Of a stretch of DNA of 33,452 bases, positions 12,837-21,041 are shown piece by piece. The DNA lies in the IMG/VR virus record IMGVR_UViG_3300000318_000089, positions 1-33,452 of that record, one strand, 5' to 3'. A program made the translations under genes and the position numbers. The notes below the pieces were generated by a model. That model was not told the DNA's origin and did no database searches. It was given only the letters and a program-made list of their open reading frames with translations. This DNA is from a virus. Position 1 is the stretch's first letter. Every line of letters begins with the position of its first letter.

Positions 12837-13640
12837 ATGAATTCCGCAAAGTATACACAAGATTTTGAGAGAGATTTAAGGTTTATACATTTCTCAAAAG
12901 AAACAATTAAAAACTATTGCAGCCAAATAAAACTGTTTTTAGCCTACTTCGCACATAAAGACAGTCCAAAGCATATTTCGGCTGACGAGATAAAGGATTA
13001 TATGTTAAATGCAAAAGAAGTCAACTCACAAAATGCGATGCATTCAGCGATTAAGAAGTTTTATTTGATAACCATAAAGCAAACCCGAAAATTTCATTAT
13101 ATCACCTACGCTAAAAAAGAAAAGAAAATCCCTTTAGTGATCGATGTTGACGAATTGGTTTCAAAAATAGACCAAATCGAAAATAAAAAGCATAAAGCAA
13201 TTATTGCGCTTACTTCGTCGGTTGGTTTGCGAGTTTCCGAAGTTTTAAACCTAAAATTATCCGACATCAATAGTCAGCTAATGCAAATTAATATCCGTGG
13301 AGCTAAAGGAAAAAAAGACCGAATAGTACCGCTTACAGCTCGAACAAGAGAAATAATCCGACTCTATTATATTGAATATCTGCCTAAAGAATACCTTTTT
13401 AACGGTCAAGGCGAAAATTTACAATATTCAGACACCAGCTGCAATGCTATCGTTAAAAAATACATTGGTAAAAAATACCACATGCACACCTTGCGACATT
13501 CGGCAGCTACGGGATTGTACGAGAAAGGAACTGATATTAAACTTATAGGTGATTTACTCGGGCATAGTTCCCGAAAAACTACCGAAATATATACTCATAC
13601 AAGTAGTAAAAAATTACAAACCTTGCAATTCGCAATATAA
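12837..13640 (+). CDS. XerC/D-like tyrosine recombinase
   Basis: This is a second tyrosine recombinase (267 residues), unlike the integrase at the left end. It has an N-terminal SAM-like domain (about 1-80) and a catalytic domain with the full residue set: Arg132 in GLRVSEV, a Lys in AKGKKDR, His217 and Arg220 in HTLRHSAA, His243 in LGHSSRKTTE, and Tyr252 in EIYTH. It is as short as Xer proteins and lacks an obvious extra insert of the integron-integrase type. It lies between the cassette-like region and the large terminase, which it overlaps by one base. Possible roles are dimer resolution, a second integration system, or mobilisation of the adjacent cassettes. Confidence 0.9.
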   Translation: MNSAKYTQDFERDLRFIHFSKETIKNYCSQIKLFLAYFAHKDSPKHISADEIKDYMLNAKEVNSQNAMHSAIKKFYLITIKQTRKFHYITYAKKEKKIPLVIDVDELVSKIDQIENKKHKAIIALTSSVGLRVSEVLNLKLSDINSQLMQINIRGAKGKKDRIVPLTARTREIIRLYYIEYLPKEYLFNGQGENLQYSDTSCNAIVKKYIGKKYHMHTLRHSAATGLYEKGTDIKLIGDLLGHSSRKTTEIYTHTSSKKLQTLQFAI

Positions 13641-15349
13641 TGCAACCAACCCCGCAACAACTTTCTTCAATTCCTTTTCAGTACGCAGCTGATGTTCGTT
13701 CCGGTAAAATCATAACTGGAAAACGCATCAAGCAAGCCGTGGAGCGATTTTATACATGGATAGAGCAGGATGTGTATATTTTAGATCACAATGCAGGAAT
13801 GCGATTAATAAATTTCTTTCCTACATTTCTTAAACATACATCGGCAGAAATGTATGGAAAACCATTTTTATTATCACCTTATCAGCAATTCACGTTGTAT
13901 AATATTTTTTCTTGGAAACGCTATGATGATAAAGGAAATTTAGTAAGGGTAATTCGAAAAGTATATGAAAAAGTAGGGCGAAAAAATGGAAAAACAGCAG
14001 TAATGGCAGGTGTTGGTTTGTATGCTCAGGCTTTTGATGATGAAAAAGGTGCCGAAATTTATGTGGGTGCTACAATGGAAAAACAGGCAAAATTAGTTTG
14101 GCAGCAAGCGGTTAATTTCATTCAAACCAGTAAATTGTTACAAGATTGTAATTGGACCTATACACAAAGCGAGATACGATTTACCCGCAATCTTTCTATT
14201 TTCAAGCCAGTTTCTAAAGAACATAGAAATCTGGATGGATTACGCCCCTCTTTTGCTGTTATTGACGAATACCACTCCCATTCTACTGATGGGGTAAAAG
14301 AGGTTTTACAGTCTGGAATGGGAAACCGTTTGCAGCCACTTTTATATATCATTACTACTGCTGGGTTCAATATCGCATCACCTTGTAAGGCTTATGAAGA
14401 TGTTTGTAAAGAGATTTTAGACGGAATAAAAGACGATGATTCTACTTTTATAATGATTCATGATCTAGATGATGATGATGATTGGCAGGATGAAAAAAAC
14501 TGGGTAAAATCAAACCCAAATTTAGGGATTTCCGTTTCCTTAGATTTCTTAAGAACCGAATTCGAATCGGCTAAAAATCAACCATCATTAATCCCTAATT
14601 TCAAAACCAAATACCTAAATCAATGGGTAGATGCTGAAACGGTTTGGATTCCTGATGAAATTTGGATGAAAAACAAAGTCGATGAAATTCCGATGGAAAA
14701 ATTCAAAATATACAAGTCGTTTGCGGGATTAGACCTTTCAAAATCTATCGATTTAACCTCCTTTGTAGCGGTTTCTGAGCCTGATAATGAAGGTAAAATG
14801 TATGTAAAACCCTTTTTCTTTTGTCCTGAAGCTAGTATTGATCGCCGTAGTAAAGAAGATTCTGTTCCATATCGTGCATGGAGGGATATGGGATTGTTGA
14901 TTTCTACCCCTGGTGATGTAGTCGATTATTCTATTGTAGAAGCTTATGTTAAAAAATGGTACCACGAATTACATGTAAAAAGAATAGAAGTCGATGGTTG
15001 GAATTCCTCGTACATGGTTACAAATCTAATGGAGGCTGATGTTAATGTTTCTGAATTTGGTCAAGGAATTAGACAGATTTCAGGACCTACAAAAATGTTT
15101 GAAACTTTGGTTTATGAAGGTAAATTAATACATGATGGAAATCCAATATTAAGATGGATGTTGTCGGGATGCGTTACAATTACTGATGCTAACGAAAATA
15201 TGAAAATACACAAAGGTCGATCTAATAGCGGTAAAAAACGAATTGACGGAATTATTTGTACCATCATGTGTGTAGGTGCTTCTATTTCTGGTCCCGAAGA
15301 AACTAATGAATCTTATTATAACAATCCAGATGCCGAATTCACTTGTTAA
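13640..15349 (+). CDS. terL: Large terminase subunit (Terminase_1 type)
   Basis: This is the packaging motor ATPase and nuclease (569 residues). The ATPase has a Walker A-like GRKNGKT (about 113-119), Walker B FAVIDEYH (about 204-211) and a TTAGFN coupling segment (about 236-241). The RNase H-like nuclease domain follows, with acidic residues in GLDLSKSIDLTSF (about 363-375), VDGWNSS (about 453-459) and RIDGIIC (about 534-540). Length and motif spacing fit the HK97-like family. The start overlaps the stop of the recombinase (TAATG), so recombinase and terL are co-translated. Confidence 0.93.
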   Translation: MQPTPQQLSSIPFQYAADVRSGKIITGKRIKQAVERFYTWIEQDVYILDHNAGMRLINFFPTFLKHTSAEMYGKPFLLSPYQQFTLYNIFSWKRYDDKGNLVRVIRKVYEKVGRKNGKTAVMAGVGLYAQAFDDEKGAEIYVGATMEKQAKLVWQQAVNFIQTSKLLQDCNWTYTQSEIRFTRNLSIFKPVSKEHRNLDGLRPSFAVIDEYHSHSTDGVKEVLQSGMGNRLQPLLYIITTAGFNIASPCKAYEDVCKEILDGIKDDDSTFIMIHDLDDDDDWQDEKNWVKSNPNLGISVSLDFLRTEFESAKNQPSLIPNFKTKYLNQWVDAETVWIPDEIWMKNKVDEIPMEKFKIYKSFAGLDLSKSIDLTSFVAVSEPDNEGKMYVKPFFFCPEASIDRRSKEDSVPYRAWRDMGLLISTPGDVVDYSIVEAYVKKWYHELHVKRIEVDGWNSSYMVTNLMEADVNVSEFGQGIRQISGPTKMFETLVYEGKLIHDGNPILRWMLSGCVTITDANENMKIHKGRSNSGKKRIDGIICTIMCVGASISGPEETNESYYNNPDAEFTC

Positions 15350-15397
15350 TTGCTTAAATTTTAGGCATTATAAACCAAAAAAAAAACAAAACCAATT

Positions 15398-15649
15398 ATG
15401 ACACCAGCTGAAGAAAATGCCTTACGAATTTATGTTGCCAAATTAGAAAGAGAAAACCTCGAAATGCGAAACCTTTCTACGGTAAAAGGTTTTTATGATG
15501 AATTTTTCAAAAAATTAAAAACTGCTAAGACTAATATTGAAGCCTTTAATGAAGTAAACGAAAGGTACCACGAACTTTTCGGGAAATACCGCTATTCCGA
15601 TTGGAACTCCTTCAAAAAAATGACAAACTATTACAATAACAAATCATGA
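15398..15649 (+). CDS. Small helical protein with RYSDWNSFK module
   Basis: The protein has 83 residues. The N-terminal half is probably a coiled coil (ENALRIYVAKLERENLEMRN). The C-terminal half reads NEVNERYHELFGKYRYSDWNSFKKM, resembling the N-terminal module of the early protein at 3160. Proteins with this RY-S-W-SF signature are seen repeatedly in this phage, but their function is not known to me. It overlaps the next ORF by ATGA. Confidence 0.6.
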   Translation: MTPAEENALRIYVAKLERENLEMRNLSTVKGFYDEFFKKLKTAKTNIEAFNEVNERYHELFGKYRYSDWNSFKKMTNYYNNKS

Positions 15650-15828
15650 AAACAGAAACAAAAATAATTCTCGCATTTCTAATAACGTTTACTTTAGCTT
15701 TTGCAACAAGCGCACTTTTTGAATTAGAATTTATCGCAAGAAACATGGTGCGATATATTTTAGTTTGTTTATTAATTTTAATCGAAATAGTAACTGGTTT
15801 TTTTTACATAAAATCCGAAATAAAATAA
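15646..15828 (+). CDS. Small two-segment membrane protein
   Basis: The ORF encodes 60 residues with two hydrophobic segments (about 6-24 and 36-55) separated by a short loop FELEFIARNMVR. It overlaps the upstream gene by ATGA. No family is recognised. A small membrane protein within the head-gene region is unusual, and holin-like use is possible though the probable holin lies at 31654. Confidence 0.55.
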   Translation: MKTETKIILAFLITFTLAFATSALFELEFIARNMVRYILVCLLILIEIVTGFFYIKSEIK

Positions 15829-15832
15829 AAAT

Positions 15833-15985
15833 ATGCTCGAAAACAATAAAGCCGAAAACATCGCCAAAGCTATTAAACAGCTTCCAAAACCTAAAACCTA
15901 CCAAGCATCAACCGTAACCGTTGCAGTAGGAAAATTAAAATACACTTTCGAAAAACATGAAGATGAATGGTATTATAAATTTTAG
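15833..15985 (+). CDS. 50-residue basic protein, unknown
   Basis: A short ORF begins 4 bases after the membrane-protein gene. The peptide has an N-terminal helix (ENNKAENIAKAIKQLPKPKT) and a C-terminal beta hairpin-like end (TVTVAVGKLKYTFEKHEDEW). This ordered pattern and its tight spacing argue that it is a real gene. No family recognised. Confidence 0.5.
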   Translation: MLENNKAENIAKAIKQLPKPKTYQASTVTVAVGKLKYTFEKHEDEWYYKF

Positions 15986-15998
15986 TCCGATAAAAAAA

Positions 15999-16054
15999 CT
16001 AATCACTAGTTACTATTTACTATTCACTAATTACTAATTACTAATTACTAATTA
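15999..16054. repeat. Eight tandem heptamers (CTAATTA type)
   Basis: Eight consecutive 7-bp units run without a gap: CTAATCA, CTAGTTA, CTATTTA, CTATTCA, then four identical CTAATTA. They lie in the leader region before the portal gene and touch the 28-bp repeat on their right. Identical copies at one end and diverged ones at the other suggest recent expansion by slippage. Copy number could vary and alter expression of the head genes. Confidence 0.85.
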
Positions 16055-16081
16055 AAGTTGAATAATTCAACCATTTAAGCA
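16054..16081. repeat. 28-bp direct repeat, copy 1 (before portal)
   Basis: Exactly the same 28 bases occur at 22641-22668, before the tape measure gene. Each copy contains the palindrome GTTGAATAATTCAAC followed by CATTTAAGCA. The copy ends 38 bases before the portal start codon. Presence upstream of two major late genes suggests a regulatory site or processed RNA element, although a dispersed host intergenic repeat is also possible. Confidence 0.75.
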
Positions 16082-16119
16082 CCGTCACAACTCTAATTTT
16101 ACCCAAAATCTAAGGTAAA

Positions 16120-17358
16120 ATGAGTTTAAACGGTGCTTTTTCGTTAATGCTGGGTACACAAAGAAGTGCTTCTTCTGATGGTTCATACATGAGCAGCTTT
16201 GGCGGTTTCTTCTCTTTAGGAAATGGCAAAACAGGAAATGTAACCTATAAGCGTGCCTTAACCTTAATGGCGGTTTACAATGCAGTCGAACAAATCTCAA
16301 ACGACATTGCTAAAATCCCTTTTTCGGTAAACCAAAAAATTGATGGCAACCGAAAATCACAACCCAATCATCCTGCACATCGCTTAATTTCCTTTGCGCC
16401 AAATTCCTTAATGACAACCTTTGTATTCCGTAAAACAATGGCAACATCGTTGTTGTTGCGTGGAAATGCATTGGCAAAAATTAACGATGATGCTCAGGGA
16501 AATCCAATTTCTACAGATTTTATCAACTGGGATAAAGTACAGGATATTCGTAAAAAAGATGGTGAACTGCTGTATTATATCCAGGGATATGACAGGCCGC
16601 TTTTCGCTTCTGAGGTTTTGCACTGGAAACATTTTACACACGATGGAATAGTAGGTGTAGGACCTATTACTTATGGAGCGCAACAACTCGGTTTAGCAAT
16701 CGAAGTGCAGGAATTTTCCGCTACTAATTTTGCTAATAAAGGCGTTACTCAGGGAATTATTCATTCCGAAAAACAATTGAACCCTGAGGCAAAAGCTAAA
16801 ATTACGGCTGGTGTTCAAACTTCAATGGCTGCAAAATCAGTGGATAGAATGGCGGTTTTGGACGAAGGTATGAAATTTCATCCTATTGCTATAACGCCTC
16901 AGGAAATGCAAATTATCGAAACGGCAAAATTCACAGTTGAGGATATTGCCCGTATGTTCAACATCGCACCGCACAAAATCAAGTCTTTAGCCCAATCTAC
17001 TAATAACAACATCGAGCAGCAATCTTTGGATCATGTTTCTGATACTATACAACCGTATATCACAAATATCGAACAAGAATATGCGATGAAATTGTTTTCG
17101 GCTAAAGAAATCGAAAGCGGTTATTACATCCGTGGCAATATCAATGTGTTGCTTCGTGCTGATATTAAATCACGTGCACAATGGATTACTTCGATGGTGT
17201 ATTGCGGTGTGATGACAAGAAATGAAGCCCGAAAATATGAAGACATGAATGATGGTCCTGAGTTCTTAAACGAGCACTTAACACCTACAAACCAGTTTAT
17301 CGAAGCGCAAATTGAACAAAATTTAAAAGATCAAAAAGATGGAAATCAATCTAAATAA
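16120..17358 (+). CDS. Portal protein, HK97 family
   Basis: The portal (412 residues) forms the 12-subunit ring through which DNA enters the head. Family landmarks are YKRALTLMAVYNAVEQISND (about 44-63), LLLRGNALAKI (about 111-121), a VLHWKHFTHDGIVGVGPI segment (about 166-183), FANKG, and TVEDIARMFNIAPHKI (about 273-288). Length is normal for HK97-like portals. It overlaps the protease gene by 20 bases. The leader carries the heptamers and the 28-bp repeat, so it may head its own transcript. Confidence 0.92.
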   Translation: MSLNGAFSLMLGTQRSASSDGSYMSSFGGFFSLGNGKTGNVTYKRALTLMAVYNAVEQISNDIAKIPFSVNQKIDGNRKSQPNHPAHRLISFAPNSLMTTFVFRKTMATSLLLRGNALAKINDDAQGNPISTDFINWDKVQDIRKKDGELLYYIQGYDRPLFASEVLHWKHFTHDGIVGVGPITYGAQQLGLAIEVQEFSATNFANKGVTQGIIHSEKQLNPEAKAKITAGVQTSMAAKSVDRMAVLDEGMKFHPIAITPQEMQIIETAKFTVEDIARMFNIAPHKIKSLAQSTNNNIEQQSLDHVSDTIQPYITNIEQEYAMKLFSAKEIESGYYIRGNINVLLRADIKSRAQWITSMVYCGVMTRNEARKYEDMNDGPEFLNEHLTPTNQFIEAQIEQNLKDQKDGNQSK

Positions 17359-17971
17359 ACCCGTAATCCGTGAAGCTGTTGTACGTGCTTTATCAGATAA
17401 AAACAAAGAAAACCGTGAAGTTGAATTCGTGATTTCTACCGAGGCTCCGGATAGTTACGGAACGGTTTTTAAAAGCGATGGTTGGGATTTAAAACGATAC
17501 GAAAAAAACCCGGTTGTTTTTTATGCGCACCGTTCCTGGTCTGATAATCCGGATATGGTTATTGGTACTTCTGAGGTTCGAATGGAAGATAAACAACTTA
17601 TTGGTGTCTTGCGCTTCGAACCTGCCGAAATCAATCCGTTAGCCGAAAAGGTTTGGCAAAAAGTACAGGCCGGAACCTTGAGAATGGCATCCATTGGAGC
17701 GAATCCAAAAAAAGGACACTATGGTGATGAAAAACTGGGCGAAAATAGAGATCTAATCTATTTTGACGAACAGGAATTGTTAGAATGGTCCATTGTTCCA
17801 ATAGGTTCAAATCCCGAAGCTTTAAAACGTGAAGGGCAAACCATCGAAGAAATTCGCAGTTTAATCAAAAATGAAACTCCTGTTCATGCTGAGCTTGTCG
17901 AAGCACGAACAGACAACAATAAAGAGCTACAAGCTTTTGAGGCTCAATTAATTATTAACTCTAATTTATAA
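17339..17971 (+). CDS. Prohead maturation protease, S78/HK97 family
   Basis: This serine protease (210 residues) would cleave scaffold and capsid N-termini during head maturation. The catalytic His64 is in FYAHRSW and the Ser118 in RMASIGA, with the typical FVISTEAPDSYGTVFKSDGW opening and a LEWSIVPIGSNPEA ending of the core domain. Past residue 180 the tail contains HAELVEART, encoded by a palindromic REP-like sequence (17882-17910). That is probably an insertion in the tail, outside the active domain. It sits between portal and capsid, the usual order. Confidence 0.9.
   Translation: MEINLNKPVIREAVVRALSDKNKENREVEFVISTEAPDSYGTVFKSDGWDLKRYEKNPVVFYAHRSWSDNPDMVIGTSEVRMEDKQLIGVLRFEPAEINPLAEKVWQKVQAGTLRMASIGANPKKGHYGDEKLGENRDLIYFDEQELLEWSIVPIGSNPEALKREGQTIEEIRSLIKNETPVHAELVEARTDNNKELQAFEAQLIINSNL
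17882..17910. repeat. REP-like palindrome inside the protease gene
   Basis: The 29 bases have arms GTTCATGCT and AGCACGAAC (8 of 9 pairing) around GAGCTTGTCGA. CTGAGCTTGTCGAAG is, from memory, a widely dispersed bacterial repeat. Here it is read in frame and encodes HAELVEAR-like residues in the protease tail. Confidence 0.6.
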
Positions 17972-17976
17972 AAAAG

Positions 17977-19263
17977 ATGAAAAAATCATCCGTATTAAAA
18001 CAAGAACGAGCCCAAAAAATTAAGGCTCAACAAGATTTAACGGCTTTAGCAACAACTGAAAATCGTTCGCTAAATACTGAAGAAACAACGGCTTTCCGTT
18101 CTGCTCAAACTGTCATTGATGATTTGACTAGTCAAATCGAAATTGCTGAACAGGCTGAAGCTAATCAACGTTCTTTAGAAGGATCTACTCCAACTGATTT
18201 TAAACCGGAAGGTGGTGAGCAAAGAGAGCTTGAGAAGATTAAGAAAAGATTTAATATTGGTGCTGCGCTTCGTATGGCTGGTACCGGTAAATGGGATGGT
18301 GCTGAAAAGGAAGTGAATGAAATTGGTGTGAATGAATTGCGTTCGGCTGGTAAAGAGGTTAGTAATAGCTCTTTTAGCATGCCTGCTTCTATGGTTCGTG
18401 CTAGTGCTCAGACGGTTTCTGAAGATTCAGGAAATTATGGTGGTCAGTTGATTCAAAAACAAGCGCCACGTGTTGTTGATTCGTTTATTCCAAAATTATG
18501 GATTGAAGATTTGGGTGCGACCGTTTTAACTGGTTTATCTGGTGGTAAATTGCCGTTGCCTGTTCCGGCAAATTATGCTTTTTCTTGGTATGATGAGACT
18601 GAGGATGCTTCTTCTCAAAAAGCAGTTATTACTGGTCCTGAGTTAGATCCTAAAAGGGCTGCTGCTGTGGTTTTAGTTTCTAATAGATTGATAAACAATT
18701 CTTCTGTTGATGCTCAAGCGATGGTTTTAAAAAATTTAGGAAATGCAGCGGCTCAAGCTTTGCAAGGTGCTGCAATTAATGGTTTAGGAGTAAAAGACCC
18801 TTTAGGGTTGTTGAATATGTCTGGTTTAGGGGCTGGTAGTTCGGCTGCTGCTGTTTTGCCTACTTGGGCTTTGGTTAATGAATTAAAAGGGAAGATTAAA
18901 GCAGCAGATTCTACAGAAAAATCATTAGGTTATTTATGTGATCCTGAGTTAATGGCTTTGCTTGAAACAATTCAAAAAGCGAATGGAATAGGTTTTATTG
19001 CTGAAAACGATAAAATCGGTGGTATGAAGTCGGTGGCAACTTCGTTAATTAAAACAATTGCTGGAACTCCTGATTTACATACCTTGATTTTTGGAGATTT
19101 CTCTCAGTTGTTTGTTGGTCAATGGGGTGGAATTCAATTTGTTGTTGATCCACTTACTGCGGCTTCTGCTAATAGTTTGAAGGTGACAGTTAACATGGAG
19201 GCGGATGTTCAAGTAGCAAACAAAAAAGCGTTCGCTGTAAACAGCTTTTTTAAATTAACATAA
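17977..19263 (+). CDS. Major capsid protein, HK97 fold
   Basis: The 428-residue capsid subunit has a helical, charged N-terminal scaffold-like domain (about 1-85, rich in Gln, Glu and Ala). It is probably removed by the upstream protease. The HK97 core follows (about 130-428), with typical segments: RVVDSFIPKLWIEDLGATVL (N-arm and strand), VLVSNRLINNSSVDAQAMV (spine helix), LCDPELMALLETIQ, and GDFSQLFVGQWGGIQFVVDP near the C-terminus. It is followed by a strong hairpin that may protect or end its abundant mRNA. Confidence 0.93.
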   Translation: MKKSSVLKQERAQKIKAQQDLTALATTENRSLNTEETTAFRSAQTVIDDLTSQIEIAEQAEANQRSLEGSTPTDFKPEGGEQRELEKIKKRFNIGAALRMAGTGKWDGAEKEVNEIGVNELRSAGKEVSNSSFSMPASMVRASAQTVSEDSGNYGGQLIQKQAPRVVDSFIPKLWIEDLGATVLTGLSGGKLPLPVPANYAFSWYDETEDASSQKAVITGPELDPKRAAAVVLVSNRLINNSSVDAQAMVLKNLGNAAAQALQGAAINGLGVKDPLGLLNMSGLGAGSSAAAVLPTWALVNELKGKIKAADSTEKSLGYLCDPELMALLETIQKANGIGFIAENDKIGGMKSVATSLIKTIAGTPDLHTLIFGDFSQLFVGQWGGIQFVVDPLTAASANSLKVTVNMEADVQVANKKAFAVNSFFKLT

Positions 19264-19267
19264 GTTT

Positions 19268-19300
19268 TCAATAAGCCGTAAAGCTTTTACGGCTTATTGA
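19268..19300 (+). terminator. Strong hairpin after the capsid gene
   Basis: A perfect 15-bp stem (19268-19282 with 19286-19300) has a 3-base loop. It starts 5 bases after the capsid stop codon. Only a weak T-run follows (TTTAATAT), so it may be a partial terminator or a 3' stabilising structure that raises capsid mRNA relative to downstream genes. Confidence 0.65.
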
Positions 19301-19321
19301 TTTAATATAAAATTTATAATT

Positions 19322-19549
19322 ATGAAAACACTAGTTATTATTGCATTGCTTCCGCTTGCTAGATTTGGTTTTCCGCATCGTGAAGGTCAGGAATTAGAAG
19401 TTGAAAAAAAACAAGCTGAAGAAATTATTCAGGCTGGTTTTGGTAAACTTGCTGTTGATGTAAAAGCTGAGGAAGAAGCAAAAGCAAAAGCTGCTGAGGA
19501 AGAAGCAAAAGCAAAAGCCGCTGAGGAAGCTGCTGCGAAAACTAAGTAA
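19322..19549 (+). CDS. Small head-region protein with Ala/Glu/Lys repeats
   Basis: The 75-residue protein has a compact first part (RFGFPHREGQELEVEKKQAE, then EIIQAGFGKL) that resembles small proteins encoded right after capsid genes in many phages. A helical tail follows, made of AEEEAKAKA-type repeats. The tail is encoded by two 27-bp direct repeats (19466-19492 and 19493-19519). A head decoration or fibre-anchor role is possible, but no evidence in the sequence decides this. Confidence 0.65.
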   Translation: MKTLVIIALLPLARFGFPHREGQELEVEKKQAEEIIQAGFGKLAVDVKAEEEAKAKAAEEEAKAKAAEEAAAKTK

Positions 19550-19563
19550 AATAATAATCAATC

Positions 19564-20133
19564 ATGGTAAAGTATCATTATACCACCGTAACAGCAACAG
19601 CTTCAATATTGACTTTAGAAAAAGCAAAAGTTCAGTTAGCAATTGAACCTGATTTTGTTTTGCATGATGATTTGATTAAAGATCAAATTGATTCAGCACA
19701 AGAAAGTTGCCAGTTGTATATCAATCGAAGTATAGCCGAACGAAAATTGGTTCTGGAAATGGACTCTTTCGCGACACCTATTACTTTCGAACGCAATTAC
19801 GAAAATGATACCATTACGAAAATTGAATATTATGTTGTTGGCGAAACTACGTTAACGGAATTGGATCCTTCTAAATACAAACTTAGAAAGTCCAATACAG
19901 TAGAATGTTTTGATATTATCTTTTTAGCTGAAGTTTTGGCTTTGCAAACTGATAAACGTGATGATGCTGTAATAGTAACTATTGCGCAAGGTTTCACGGC
20001 TGAAAGCTGTCCTAAATCCATTATCCAGGCAATGAAGTTAAAAGTTTCCGATTATTACGAAAGAAGGGAGGACCGTGAATCTGGGAATAATTCAGCGGGA
20101 AATAATTTACTAAGACCACTCCGAAAATACTAA
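19564..20133 (+). CDS. Head-tail connector, gp6-like
   Basis: This 189-residue protein matches the HK97 gp6/phage connector type in plan. An N-terminal helical part has LTLEKAKVQLAIEPDFVLHD and DQIDSAQESCQLYINRS (about 17-58), the usual opening of that family. A beta-rich centre follows (KLVLEMDSF, KIEYYVVG). The C-terminal helix has SIIQAMKLKVSDYYERRED. It would form a ring beneath the portal. It lies between capsid and head-closure genes, as expected. Confidence 0.8.
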   Translation: MVKYHYTTVTATASILTLEKAKVQLAIEPDFVLHDDLIKDQIDSAQESCQLYINRSIAERKLVLEMDSFATPITFERNYENDTITKIEYYVVGETTLTELDPSKYKLRKSNTVECFDIIFLAEVLALQTDKRDDAVIVTIAQGFTAESCPKSIIQAMKLKVSDYYERREDRESGNNSAGNNLLRPLRKY

Positions 20134-20138
20134 ATATT

Positions 20139-20474
20139 ATGGCTGGCGAAAATCCTTTTATCGGGCAAATGGATCGTGTTGTTCAAATTGTAAAATTTGA
20201 AAAAACACGCAATCCTACAGGGGAAAAAATAGCTACTCCTGAAGTGGTTTGTAATCCCTTTGCAAAGATGGAAGATGTATCTGGCGGCGAAGATGTAGAA
20301 GGAAAAGTTCGGTATTTGGTGAATCGTAAATACACTATTCGATATAATGCTCAAGTAGATTTGTTTAAAAACCAGCTTGCTTTAATTGATGAAGGTGTTA
20401 CTTATGATGTGGTGAATGTAATTCCTATTGGCCGTAAAAAACACCTAACCTTAATTGTGAAAAATCATGAATAA
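20139..20474 (+). CDS. Head closure protein (phage head-tail joining family)
   Basis: The product (111 residues) is a small beta barrel of the SPP1 gp16/HK97 gp7-like head-tail joining family. Typical segments are MDRVVQIVKF, RNPTGEKIATPEVVCNPFAK (about 26-45), RYLVNRKYTIRYN (about 59-71) and VTYDVVNVIPIGRKKHLTLI (about 87-106). It attaches to the connector ring and closes the head after packaging. It overlaps the next gene by 8 bases. Confidence 0.8.
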   Translation: MAGENPFIGQMDRVVQIVKFEKTRNPTGEKIATPEVVCNPFAKMEDVSGGEDVEGKVRYLVNRKYTIRYNAQVDLFKNQLALIDEGVTYDVVNVIPIGRKKHLTLIVKNHE

Positions 20475-21009
20475 CATCGAGGTAACAGGTTTTCCGGAAC
20501 TAAAGGCAAAAATTAAGGAACTATCTAATGACAAGGATAAAGTTAGAGAAGTTAAATTGATTCTTCGTCAAATTGCTAAACCAACTTTAGCGGCTATCAG
20601 GGCGGCAACGCCAGTAAGTAAGAAATCGCATATTGCCCGTGGTAAAAAGATAGAACCGGGAAACCTTAAAAAGTCAATCGGTATTATCGAATCCAAATCT
20701 AAGAATCCAACTATTTTGGTTGGTCCTCGTGCTAAGCGTGGTAATGATGGTTGGTACGGTCATATGGTGCACGGTGGACACGCTGTTTATCGTAATAGTC
20801 AAAACAGTAAAAAGGTATTAAAAAGCGGTCGCAAAAAAAGTGTTTTGGCTCGTGTAACTAATAAAAGAAAAGGAAATGCAGTAGGATTTGTAGATGGGAT
20901 TCCGTTTCAAACTATGGGTTACGATAAAACAAAAGGCACGGTAACCGCTGAAGCCGAAAAACAATTTGCAAAATTCATTCAAAGAAGAATTAATAAGTTA
21001 AGTGTTTAG
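20467..21009 (+). CDS. Tail completion protein, HK97 gp10-like
   Basis: The 180-residue, strongly basic protein fits the HK97-gp10 family. It starts with GFPELKAKIKELSND, has RQIAKPTLAAIRAATPVSKK (about 38-57), GNLKKSIGI, and WYGHMVHGGHAVYRN (about 98-112), where the family usually reads YA..VE.GT. The C-terminus is helical. In HK97-like phages this protein joins tail and head. The Lys/Arg-rich stretch (about 118-143) may be an extra loop. Confidence 0.75.
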   Translation: MNNIEVTGFPELKAKIKELSNDKDKVREVKLILRQIAKPTLAAIRAATPVSKKSHIARGKKIEPGNLKKSIGIIESKSKNPTILVGPRAKRGNDGWYGHMVHGGHAVYRNSQNSKKVLKSGRKKSVLARVTNKRKGNAVGFVDGIPFQTMGYDKTKGTVTAEAEKQFAKFIQRRINKLSV

Positions 21010-21041
21010 CAAATAAACGAATAACCAAATTATCAAAAACA

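Noticed and set aside
12837-13640. Calling this recombinase a true integron integrase (IntI)
   Set aside because: At 267 residues it has Xer-like length and I see no additional IntI-type insert; the cassette link rests only on location.
15999-16054. Heptamer tract as a CRISPR or iteron array
   Set aside because: Units are directly adjacent with no spacers and lie far from the replication genes; a simple tandem repeat explains it.
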